Assembly: GCA_022824465.1 (NCBI GenBank)
Contig: JAJDZV010000005.1
Coordinates: forward strand, 62,001 to 126,000
DNA from: Anaerolineae bacterium
GTDB taxonomy: Bacteria > Chloroflexota > Anaerolineae > Aggregatilineales > Phototrophicaceae
DNA: 64,000 nucleotides
Direction: 5' to 3'
Each line of letters starts with the position of its first letter. Position 1 is the first letter of the stretch. The notes beneath the pieces were generated by a model that worked only from the letters and a program-made list of their open reading frames with translations, was not told the DNA's origin and did not search any database. Both the position numbers and the translations under genes were made by a program. Of the stretch, positions 46,252 through 55,258 are shown piece after piece.

Positions 46252-48789
46252 ATGAGCAAACTGAGCAGCGACTTGCCCAGGCTGCCGGGGGAGCCGAGCA
46301 GCGAGAGGCCGGCGGATCGACAGTTAAGCGCCGCCAGCGAGCGCCTCTATGACAAGTGGGGACGCTTTCAAGACTCGACAAGCGAGTTCTACACGACTTT
46401 CAAATACAGCCAAATTACTGGGATTGGCAAAGAAGCTGGCGTGACCCGGCGCGACCCGTCGACTGTGCTGCGGATTGAAGACACGTACTACGTCTGGTAT
46501 ACGCGCCGCAAGACCGCGGATGATCGCAATCCGCAGAATAAGCCGCCACACCGCGTTCAAAGCTGGGATACGCCGGTATTTGACTGGGACCTGGCGGAAA
46601 TCTGGTACGCCACCTCGGAAGACGGCTTCCACTGGCAAGAACAGGGTGTGGCAGTGAAGCGCGGACCCAGAGACGCTTACGACGGACGCTCGGTCTTCAC
46701 GCCCGATGTGCTGATGGCGGGCGACAAATTCTATCTCTATTATCAGGCGGTCGATTACCCTTACCGAACGCGAACCCGCAACACTGTTGGCATGTCTTGG
46801 GCAGAGTCGCCTGATGGTCCCTGGCAGCGCGCCGAGGCGCCACTACTTCTGCCCGGCGAAGCCGGCGAATGGCTGGGCGACGATGACTCCGACGAGGTCC
46901 GGCGTTATGGCGCTTGGGATAGCCACAAAGTGCACGACCCTTTCATTCTTATGCGCGAGGGCAAGTACTGGCTCTATTACAAAGGGCAGCCGATGGGCTG
47001 GACGACGCGGTATGCGCGCGGTATTGGCTGGGGTGTGGCTGTCGCCGATAAGCCAGAGGGACCATTTGTCAAGTCGCCGCTGAATCCTGTCACAAACAGC
47101 GGTCACGAGACCTGTCTCTTCCCGTACGGTGAAGGCTTGCTCGCCATTTGCGGTCATGACGGACCGGAGAAAGATACGATTCAGTATGCGCGGGATGGGC
47201 TGAACTTTGATGTTGTGGCGCATGTCACGCTGCCGCCATTGGCTGCAGGACCGTTCGCGCCAGATTCCTACAAGAGTACTCGTGACGGCAAGGGCGTTAT
47301 CTGGGGGCTGTCTCACATCGCGACGGAGGAGATGAAAACAGGGAATTCCTATATCGTGCGTTTCGATTGCAATTTGCGGCGCGACCTTGAACGGTCCGGT
47401 TTTCGTGGCACGAACATACGCTTTCCCGAAGAGGTGTATTTCTCACCTGATCTGGAACTGAACCAAGGGAATATGGAGGAACCGAGATACTTCAACGCGC
47501 CAGTTCGACCATCGGAAGCGCGACCTTCGGGACCTATCAGCCGGACGATGAGGCGGGTATACGACAGGTATGGCGTCCGCAAAGACCAGGGCAGTGACTT
47601 CTTCTCCGCCTTCAGATATTGCGCGCTGTCTGGCATTGGCAAAGAATTTGGGGTGACGCGGCGCGATCCATCCAAAGTAATCAAGGTCGGCGACCTCTAC
47701 TATGTTTGGTACACGCGGAGGCAGACTGCGACCACATGGCGCGGCATAGCCTATGCGAGCGAGTCCCGACCGGCCTGGGATTGGGATATGGCGGACATCT
47801 GGTTTGCCACGTCATCGGATGGCTTTCACTGGACGGAGCGTGGCTGCGCCGTCCGCCGCGGCGAAAATGGCGACTTCGATGATCGCTCGGTTTTCACGCC
47901 CGATCTCCTGATCCACAACAACAAGTATTATCTTTACTATCAAGTCATAAGCGGCGTCTGGAAGCATAGAACGCCCCACCAGCTCGGGATGGCTTGGTCC
48001 GATTCGCCCGCTGGTCCCTGGACCAAGCTGGGCAATCCCGTGCTGCGTCCAGGACGGCGCGGTGAATTTCTCGGTGACGCAGACGATGCTGACGCGATCG
48101 CCAGTTTCGGCGACTGGGATTCTCACAAATTGCATGATCCCTATTTGCTAAAATATCGAGGGCAAATCTGGCTGTATTACAAAGGCGTTCAGTACGGCCG
48201 AACGTATCGGCACGACTTGGGCATCGGCTGGGGCGTTGCAACTGCCGACGATCCCTGCGGTCCCTTTGTCAAGTCGCCGTTGAACCCGGTAACTAACAGC
48301 GGGCACGAGACGTTTCTGTATCCATTTCGCGAAGGCATTGTAGCCATTACGAGTCACGAAGGTCCCGAGAAGAACACCGTACAGTACGCACCGGACGGAT
48401 TGAATTTCGAAGTTGTCGGAAAAGTGAGCGCGCCGCCGGTCGCCGCCGGTCCCTTCGTGCCCGACGCCTTTGCCAGCAATGGCGATGGGCGTGGCATCAC
48501 TTGGGGCTTGGCGCATGTTCAGCACGATAATGATGGTCCGTTATCCCACGGCTACCTTGTCCGCTTCGACTGTAACTTAAGCCGAGACGCGCAGCGAGCT
48601 GATTTTTACCGCGCCTGGAATTACCGGTTCCCGGAGTCGGTCTACTTCAGCCGCGATTTCGCCCTGAGCGAGGCGATGCGAGACGAAGCGCTCGAACTAA
48701 TGGCCACCGTGGACGAGGATACTGCGGCGCCATCTCGACGAGCGAGACCAGTGACCTCGTCTAGCGAGTGTTGCGGCGCGGTGCGTTAG
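46252..48789 (+). CDS. Tandem two-domain GH117-like protein
   Basis: Two full GH117-like modules in one 845-aa ORF; each has RRDPS, DxRSVFTPD(V/L)L, (V/L)HDP, NP(V)TNSGHET, GPEK(D/N)T and GL(S/A)H. Confidence 0.88.
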   Translation: MSKLSSDLPRLPGEPSSERPADRQLSAASERLYDKWGRFQDSTSEFYTTFKYSQITGIGKEAGVTRRDPSTVLRIEDTYYVWYTRRKTADDRNPQNKPPHRVQSWDTPVFDWDLAEIWYATSEDGFHWQEQGVAVKRGPRDAYDGRSVFTPDVLMAGDKFYLYYQAVDYPYRTRTRNTVGMSWAESPDGPWQRAEAPLLLPGEAGEWLGDDDSDEVRRYGAWDSHKVHDPFILMREGKYWLYYKGQPMGWTTRYARGIGWGVAVADKPEGPFVKSPLNPVTNSGHETCLFPYGEGLLAICGHDGPEKDTIQYARDGLNFDVVAHVTLPPLAAGPFAPDSYKSTRDGKGVIWGLSHIATEEMKTGNSYIVRFDCNLRRDLERSGFRGTNIRFPEEVYFSPDLELNQGNMEEPRYFNAPVRPSEARPSGPISRTMRRVYDRYGVRKDQGSDFFSAFRYCALSGIGKEFGVTRRDPSKVIKVGDLYYVWYTRRQTATTWRGIAYASESRPAWDWDMADIWFATSSDGFHWTERGCAVRRGENGDFDDRSVFTPDLLIHNNKYYLYYQVISGVWKHRTPHQLGMAWSDSPAGPWTKLGNPVLRPGRRGEFLGDADDADAIASFGDWDSHKLHDPYLLKYRGQIWLYYKGVQYGRTYRHDLGIGWGVATADDPCGPFVKSPLNPVTNSGHETFLYPFREGIVAITSHEGPEKNTVQYAPDGLNFEVVGKVSAPPVAAGPFVPDAFASNGDGRGITWGLAHVQHDNDGPLSHGYLVRFDCNLSRDAQRADFYRAWNYRFPESVYFSRDFALSEAMRDEALELMATVDEDTAAPSRRARPVTSSSECCGAVR

Positions 48790-48946
48790 TGTCAATGATG
48801 GCTCGGGCCTCGATACGATAGCCGACTTCATTGATATGCGTCTGATCATAGAAGATCTCGTCGCTGACATCGCGGAACAGGTCCGAGAGGATGAGAACAT
48901 CGTCCCTCGATTTCGCGCTGGCGGCCGCAGGTATGATTGCGTTCAC
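48761..48946 (-). pseudogene. Possible C-terminal remnant of an SGNH/GDSL-type protein
   Basis: 61-aa ORF ...DDVLILSDLFRDVSDEIFYDQTHINEVGYRIEARAIID resembles the DxxH block near the C-terminus of SGNH proteins; no N-terminal part nearby. Confidence 0.35.
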
Positions 48947-49010
48947 TTTCTGGTATAATGCGACGAAAGTGGAAAGCCGGCGTTTTATGTCCCTTCGGCG
49001 GGTCTAACAT

Positions 49011-49865
49011 TCACGACGCCGACTCAGCGACCAGACTGAACATAAAGGGGAAGTTCCGCGGCAGATGTTGTGGGGCGCCGTAACGTCTGCCGCCGAGGTC
49101 GCGCATATCGGGCATCGGTCGGAATCCGTTGCAATGGGCGTGTTCCTGCAGATGCCTCAGACTCAGGCCCGCTTGCAGCAACGCGCGCACAACTTCGGCA
49201 AGGCCCCACTGATATTCGACGCCAGGGTAGGGATTGCGAAAATCGACCATGCCGGGCTGCAATGAGTCGATCTCGGCAGCCGAACCGGTCAACGCGACGT
49301 AATCGCCGATTCCCGACTCGAACTCGTAGCGAACGCCGCCCATATACTCATGACGCAATTGCCATGACGCGTCGAACATGGCAAAGGCTGGATGGAAGTC
49401 GATCAATACAAAGCGCCCGCCGGGCTGCAAGCTGCCGGTGATGCCACGCGCCCATTCTCGCAGGTCAGATAGCCAGCAGAGTACGCCGTACGAACTGAAG
49501 ATGAGATCAAAACGTCGGCAATTGTCATGAAAGAAATCGTAGATATCCGCGCGAATGAAATCGGCTGGTATATCGCAATCCGAAGACAATTGCCGGGCGA
49601 AACGTATGGCTTCGTCGCTGATATCGACGCCGGTCACCCGGGCGCCCAGATGGTTGGCGATGCTCAGGCTGTCCTGCCCGCAATTGCACTGCAAATGCAA
49701 CAGGGTTTTGCCTGCAATATCGCCAAGCAGCGTCTGCTCCTCGTGAAACAATGTGTTGCCGCCAGCACGAAAATAGGCAGCCTGGTCGCCTTTGTGGCTG
49801 TTGTGAGCCTTGGTGGCTTCATTCCATGAGAACCGGTTTAGTTCGTGGCGCGCTCTGTCTGGCAT
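49011..49865 (-). CDS. Class I SAM-dependent methyltransferase
   Basis: LLHLQCNCGQDSLSIANHLGARVTGVDISDEAIRFARQLS; FSSYGVLCWLSDLREWARGITGSLQPGGRFVLIDFHP. Confidence 0.9.
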   Translation of the reverse strand: MPDRARHELNRFSWNEATKAHNSHKGDQAAYFRAGGNTLFHEEQTLLGDIAGKTLLHLQCNCGQDSLSIANHLGARVTGVDISDEAIRFARQLSSDCDIPADFIRADIYDFFHDNCRRFDLIFSSYGVLCWLSDLREWARGITGSLQPGGRFVLIDFHPAFAMFDASWQLRHEYMGGVRYEFESGIGDYVALTGSAAEIDSLQPGMVDFRNPYPGVEYQWGLAEVVRALLQAGLSLRHLQEHAHCNGFRPMPDMRDLGGRRYGAPQHLPRNFPFMFSLVAESAS

Positions 49866-50138
49866 GGCGCAGATCCTCTCGCGTTAGACCACGTCGATTC
49901 TAGCTGTTTGAATAGCAAGCTGCAATGCGGTGTATTGCCAGCGAAAGCTAGGCTGGTGATTCTCGTCGGCGTTGCTCGCATGCAAACCTCTTTAAGTTCG
50001 GGCAACCCTTGCTTGTCTCAGGATACACTCAAGTCTATAATGCTGGACACGGTTACGGGACGGTCAAACGCGTATCGCTCTTGTGATCATGAGCCGTGCA
50101 ACCGAGATGCCTGACCGTCTACCCTACGCGCGGCAGAA

Positions 50139-50933
50139 TTGACAAGCAAAACGGCTGACAAATCAGGTTACAGAATGCGTTTCCCTAATCTGACGCAAGT
50201 GGTCTTGTCGACGCTGCAATCGTCGATTTCCCCCGGAATAGCGCGTGCAAATCACGACGAGGGGCATCGGCTGAGAGCCAAGATTCTAGGCGTCATTATT
50301 AGAAAGGCGCGGCAAGATGTAGAACTTTCGGCTGAAGATTGCGCGCGCTATCTGGGCGAGCCGCCCAAAACTATTGAGGCATGGGAATACGGCCAGAGCG
50401 CGCCAAGTTTAGCGCAGTTGGAAAGTTTGGCTGATTGCTTCCAATTGTCTAACGGCAGCGAACTACTTGGGCAGCGCCCACACAAACTTGGCGAATATGC
50501 GCGTCTGCGGCAACGGTTGGCAGGCGCTTTGCTGCGGTCGGCGCGGCGAGCAAACGACAACAGCCTGCGCGATTTAGGCGCGCAAACGGGCTTGGATGCA
50601 GAGCTACTGACACGCTACGAATTTGGCGAAACCGCGATACCGGTGCATCATCTCGCTATTCTCGCGCGAGCTTTGGGGCGGGACATCAGCTACTTTGAAG
50701 ACAGCGCTGACTTAGGTCGCCGGGTGATGGAAGATAAGCTCGGCGAGACGATCCGAGCCAATGATGATGAAGCCCAGATAAAGGAGTTCGCCGCGGACGG
50801 TCGCAACGAGCCGTTTATTCGTTTGGCAATGGCTTTTCGGGACATTGACCGCGACGATCTTGGTCGGCTTGCATCCGCGCTTGCCGCAATTATAAGAGAA
50901 CGTCGCGACTCCAACGGCCTGCCTCCAGCATGA
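50139..50933 (+). CDS. XRE-type regulator with two tandem HTH domains
   Basis: IRKARQDVELSAEDCARYLGEPPKTIEAWEYGQSAPSLAQLESLADCF and LLRSARRANDNSLRDLGAQTGLDAELLTRYEFGETAIPVHHLAILARAL. Confidence 0.75.
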   Translation: MTSKTADKSGYRMRFPNLTQVVLSTLQSSISPGIARANHDEGHRLRAKILGVIIRKARQDVELSAEDCARYLGEPPKTIEAWEYGQSAPSLAQLESLADCFQLSNGSELLGQRPHKLGEYARLRQRLAGALLRSARRANDNSLRDLGAQTGLDAELLTRYEFGETAIPVHHLAILARALGRDISYFEDSADLGRRVMEDKLGETIRANDDEAQIKEFAADGRNEPFIRLAMAFRDIDRDDLGRLASALAAIIRERRDSNGLPPA

Positions 50934-50949
50934 CAACGACGATGCCCCG

Positions 50950-53355
50950 ATGCTCGTCTCCAGGCTAAAGACTTTCCCTTTCAGCATTCTGGCGCTGCTC
51001 GTCACCCTTACGCTTGGCGTCTATATGTTGACCTACCGCGCGGTCATTCAGTCGGGCGATACTCTGCGGGCTTTGGACGCGGTGACCAGTCAAGGGCGTT
51101 ATGGCGACTGGCTGATGGACGAATCAAACTGGTTTAAGCAGGCGTCGAAAATTCGGGAGGCGTCGGCTCTGCCGCTGCGCGAGTACGATGTTGAGGAGCG
51201 CCTGAACACGCAGTTGGCGATACCTTTGCTTCATCTGGCGGATACGCTGCCTCGGCTTGGCGCGATCCACACAGTGTGGCTATTCAACGTTTTTGTCACT
51301 TCGTTAATCGTGGGACTCATTTTCTGTTTGGCGCGCGCGCTACAATATGGCGACCCCGCCGCTGCAATCGTCGCTGTAACGGCCGGTCTCGGCACAAACC
51401 TGTGGTCTTATTCGCAGACTTTTTTTCGCGAACCATTGAGCGCGCTTTTCGTCGTGAGCGCGCTGCTGCTCATCCGTCTCGGCCACGAACGGCCGATGCG
51501 GCTTCGACTCTTAAGTCTTGGCGCCGGCGCAGTCAGCTTAACCTTGGCAATATTGACCAAGCATTCAGCTGTATTCGCGATTCCCGCCGCGCTAGTTTTC
51601 GCTATCCCTGAACCAACTGGCGCGGAAAGGCCGGCTCACCGTCGATTCGCTTTACTAAGCATTGCGCTGGCTGGCGCCGCCATTCTCGCCCTAATGATTA
51701 TTGATCCGCTTCCGAGACCACTGCTTGGGCTATTGGAACGCGGCGGACTCAAGGCGGAGTTTACCGGCGCCGCCCTTCGCAGCTATCTACTTAGCCCCGG
51801 CGCTAGCATCTGGGGCACATCGCCTATCGTTCTTCTGGCGATTGCGGGCTGCAGCATGCTCTGGCGCGAGAAGCGATACACGTTAGTTTCAACGGTTATC
51901 GCGCTACTATTCTGTTATGCGGTCGGCCATGCGCTAATTCTGGGCGCGCACTGGTTCGGTGGTTTAAGCTGGCCGCCTCGTTTTCTGTTGCCAGTTCTGC
52001 CTATCCTAATGCTGGCGACCGCACCCGTTGCCGAAAAAGTGGCGCGGCGCGGCGTCGGTCGCCTGCGTATTCTTTGGGTCGCGCTGTTATTGTATGGCGC
52101 CTGGATTCAGTTTAGCGGCGTTTCCTTGAGTTGGTCCCATTATGGAGACACGTTGCCAGCAGAATCGCAAGGCCTGGCCGAATGGCTGCCGTCCATGTTT
52201 CAGCCGCAGTATTTTCGTTGGGTCCTGCTGCCCCAGCGTTGGGACGACTTGGGCATCGACTTCTTATGGACGCGCGGACATCTGCCCTTTTGGGGCATAA
52301 GTTTCATATTCTTCATCGCGGTCTGCGCCTGGGCGCTGATTCGAATCTTACGCAACCATCGCAGTCGTTGGCGTTACGCTGCCCCGCTTTTGACACTGAT
52401 CTGTCTCAACCTGATCTTGCTCAACCTCAGCGCCGCGTATTTTCGGGATCCTCGCACCCAGTCAGCGCAGCTTGCTCTGCATGAAGTTCGCCGATACCTC
52501 ACGAAGGAAGCTGTACCGGACGACATCCTGCTGCTGCCGGGCAACGACTATGGCAATTTCGCGCTGAATCATTTCGACGATACGGGTCCGCGTGTCATCG
52601 TCCTGCCGCGTCCGCTGGCTCAAGCGGCGAGCGACCGGCAACCAGCGCGGATTATCTCTGAGAATCCTAACAGCTGGTTTGATGTGCAAAGTCTGCGCGT
52701 CATTCAGCACGTGGCGAGCCAACACGACCGCATTTGGGTATTAGACAATACGAGCGAATTCATGCCTTGGAGTTTCCGTCCCTTGGAGCGCTATTTGGCA
52801 ATGCACTATTACTTCGTTCAGGAATTGTCCCTTTCCAGCGCCGATGACACCGTGAGGCTGTTGGAATACAGCGCGGAGGTAGCTGCGCCTGATCCGATGA
52901 CCTTGTATTTTGGCGAGTCATCCGCCAATTTGCGCTATGGCGATTCGGTGCAGTTGGTCAGCTTTGTCCTGCCAAAAGGGAATCGCTTTCAGCCTGGCGC
53001 AGCGGTTCCGTTTTCGCTGCTGTGGAGAACAACCGCGGAACTTGACCGCGATTACACCGTAGCGACATTCATAGTTGACGCGGGAGCCGGCAAAGTAGTC
53101 GCGCAAGGATACGACTCGCGTCCCCAAGGCGGTTTCTCCGGCACATCCGAATGGGCGCGCGGGGCGTCCGTCTGGGACAACCGGGCGATCCGGTTCCCGG
53201 CGGAGGTCGAAGACGGCGCGTATCGGATCTGGGTAATCATGTATAGCATCGAGCCTGAATCCGGCGAAATTGCGCGCTTGCAGGTTGAAGGCGCGGAGGT
53301 CGCGGGAGACGGCACGATAGGCGTCTTACCAATGGCGCTTGATGTTCAATCATGA
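50950..53355 (+). CDS. Multi-pass membrane glycosyltransferase-like protein (GT-C/PMT-like) with C-terminal beta domain
   Basis: Many TM segments, PMT-like architecture; C-terminal soluble domain (YFGESSANLRYGDSVQLVSFVLP...). Confidence 0.6.
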   Translation: MLVSRLKTFPFSILALLVTLTLGVYMLTYRAVIQSGDTLRALDAVTSQGRYGDWLMDESNWFKQASKIREASALPLREYDVEERLNTQLAIPLLHLADTLPRLGAIHTVWLFNVFVTSLIVGLIFCLARALQYGDPAAAIVAVTAGLGTNLWSYSQTFFREPLSALFVVSALLLIRLGHERPMRLRLLSLGAGAVSLTLAILTKHSAVFAIPAALVFAIPEPTGAERPAHRRFALLSIALAGAAILALMIIDPLPRPLLGLLERGGLKAEFTGAALRSYLLSPGASIWGTSPIVLLAIAGCSMLWREKRYTLVSTVIALLFCYAVGHALILGAHWFGGLSWPPRFLLPVLPILMLATAPVAEKVARRGVGRLRILWVALLLYGAWIQFSGVSLSWSHYGDTLPAESQGLAEWLPSMFQPQYFRWVLLPQRWDDLGIDFLWTRGHLPFWGISFIFFIAVCAWALIRILRNHRSRWRYAAPLLTLICLNLILLNLSAAYFRDPRTQSAQLALHEVRRYLTKEAVPDDILLLPGNDYGNFALNHFDDTGPRVIVLPRPLAQAASDRQPARIISENPNSWFDVQSLRVIQHVASQHDRIWVLDNTSEFMPWSFRPLERYLAMHYYFVQELSLSSADDTVRLLEYSAEVAAPDPMTLYFGESSANLRYGDSVQLVSFVLPKGNRFQPGAAVPFSLLWRTTAELDRDYTVATFIVDAGAGKVVAQGYDSRPQGGFSGTSEWARGASVWDNRAIRFPAEVEDGAYRIWVIMYSIEPESGEIARLQVEGAEVAGDGTIGVLPMALDVQS

Positions 53356-53463
53356 GACTTTGGACTGTCCGCCGGTCGCGGTCGGCCTAATCTTCTATTC
53401 TTGAATCAGCAAGTTTCCGATAAACTCGGCGATTGACTTCCCGTAGCTAGCCACGGAGCGGCC

Positions 53464-55257
53464 ATGGCGCTTGAGTTCAGCGTAAAGTCACCGATCAAGA
53501 CCAACCATACGAGCCCATTCCGTTTCATCGTTTCGCATATCACGCGTCACCCGATAGCGGCGCTGCTGCTTATACTCGGCGCCTTTAGCAACGCGTTCCT
53601 GGCGGGCGTGGTTCCTGGGGCGGTCGGCAGCGCCTTTGATGCGATTCGGCTGATGAACGATGAGACGCTGCGCTTGGTGCTCAATAGCGTCCTCATTATC
53701 ATTGCGTCGCAGACCTTGCGTTCGTTTCTGCAATTCATCCGCAACTTTTCAGCTGAAGTCTTCGCGCAGCGCTTTGAACGCGACATTCGCGATGAGCTCT
53801 ATGCAAGTTTACTGGGCAAGAGCATGAGTTATCACGACCTTCAGCCAGTCGGCGAGACCATGGCGCGCGTTACCAACGATGTGCGCGAGATGAACCTGAT
53901 GATGAACCCGGGCGTGAATCTTATCGCCGGCGCGTTCATGTTTCTGATCATGCCCGCAATTTACGCGCCGGGCATTCACCCTCAACTGATATTGGTTCCG
54001 CTGCTTTTTGTCGCCTCGCACTTGCTTGTGCAGGTCTATTTTGTTTGGCGCCTATACCCGATTGCGCAGGAAGTACGCGGCAGCTTCGGGCGTATGAACG
54101 CGCGGCTCGCTGAGTCATTGGACGGGCTGGAGGTGGTGAAAGGATCCGCGCAGGAGAATCAAGAGATAGGCGCATTCAACAACCTGGCGGACTTGGTGCG
54201 CGATCGGTTCATAGCTCAAGGCGAATTCGAGGCGCGATATCTTTCGGTGTTATTCTTCGGCCTCGCCGTGGTCGCCGCGCTGATCCATTCTGTAGCGCTC
54301 TATCGGTCTGGCGCGATCGGCGAGGGGCAAGTTATCGCCTTTCTCGGTCTGATCAATATGTTCCAGTTTCCGGTCTTTATCTCGCTGTTTTCGTCGTCGC
54401 GGATCGCGTCAGGATACGCCGGCGCCGAGCGCATCCTGGAGGTAATTAATGCGAAAACGGCGCTGGATCAAAATGCTCGCGGCTACAACGCGGGCATCAT
54501 AGGGTCGATCGTTTTCGACAATGCCAGCTTTGGCTACAGCGATGATGAAGAGGCGATTAGCAATGTGTCGTTCGAGGCGCGGGCGGGCCAGACAGTTGCG
54601 ATCGTCGGTCAAACGGGTTCCGGCAAGAGCACGCTCAGCAAACTTATCAATCGCATCTATGACGTGGACGAGGGGCGTGTGCTTGTCGACGGCGTGGACG
54701 TGCGCGACTGGAACCTGCAGTCGCTGCGTTCGCAGATAAGTATCATTGAACAGGACGTATTTTTGTTCAGCCGCAGCGTTGCGGACAATATCGCCTTTGG
54801 CAAAGACAGACCAGACAGGGAGAGCATTGTCGAATCGTCCAAGGCAGCGCAAGCGCATGAGTTCGTCTCCGCCTTCCCTGCCCAATATGACACGATTATC
54901 GGCCAGCGCGGCATGACCCTTAGCGGCGGCCAGCGACAACGCCTCGCCTTGGCGCGCGCCTTTCTGACAGATCCGCCCGTCCTGATACTTGACGACAGCA
55001 CCAGCGCCATAGACAGCGCCACCGAAGACAAGATACAGCGAGCGATTTGGTCTGCGGCCAGGGGACGCACGACGCTTCTCATCACGCATCGGCTGTCGCA
55101 GATACGATGGGCTGATCACATTGTCGTGCTGCGCCGGGGGCGTGTCGTGGCGCAAGGAACGCACGAGGAACTTCTGCGAACATCCGAGTCTTATCGTCAC
55201 ATTTTTGACCGTTACGCGCCATCAGAATCGGCGTCCTTGGCCCAGACAGGAGGCTGA
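53464..55257 (+). CDS. ABC exporter subunit, fused permease-ATPase
   Basis: GQTGSGKSTLSKLINRIYDVDEG, LSGGQRQRLALARAFLTDPPVLILDDSTSAIDSATE. Confidence 0.94.
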   Translation: MALEFSVKSPIKTNHTSPFRFIVSHITRHPIAALLLILGAFSNAFLAGVVPGAVGSAFDAIRLMNDETLRLVLNSVLIIIASQTLRSFLQFIRNFSAEVFAQRFERDIRDELYASLLGKSMSYHDLQPVGETMARVTNDVREMNLMMNPGVNLIAGAFMFLIMPAIYAPGIHPQLILVPLLFVASHLLVQVYFVWRLYPIAQEVRGSFGRMNARLAESLDGLEVVKGSAQENQEIGAFNNLADLVRDRFIAQGEFEARYLSVLFFGLAVVAALIHSVALYRSGAIGEGQVIAFLGLINMFQFPVFISLFSSSRIASGYAGAERILEVINAKTALDQNARGYNAGIIGSIVFDNASFGYSDDEEAISNVSFEARAGQTVAIVGQTGSGKSTLSKLINRIYDVDEGRVLVDGVDVRDWNLQSLRSQISIIEQDVFLFSRSVADNIAFGKDRPDRESIVESSKAAQAHEFVSAFPAQYDTIIGQRGMTLSGGQRQRLALARAFLTDPPVLILDDSTSAIDSATEDKIQRAIWSAARGRTTLLITHRLSQIRWADHIVVLRRGRVVAQGTHEELLRTSESYRHIFDRYAPSESASLAQTGG

Positions 55258-55258
55258 C

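Noticed and set aside
55121-55258. N-terminal extension of the second ABC half-exporter
   Set aside because: Overlaps the previous gene's 3' end; GTG at 55259 with upstream gga gg-like RBS is a better start.
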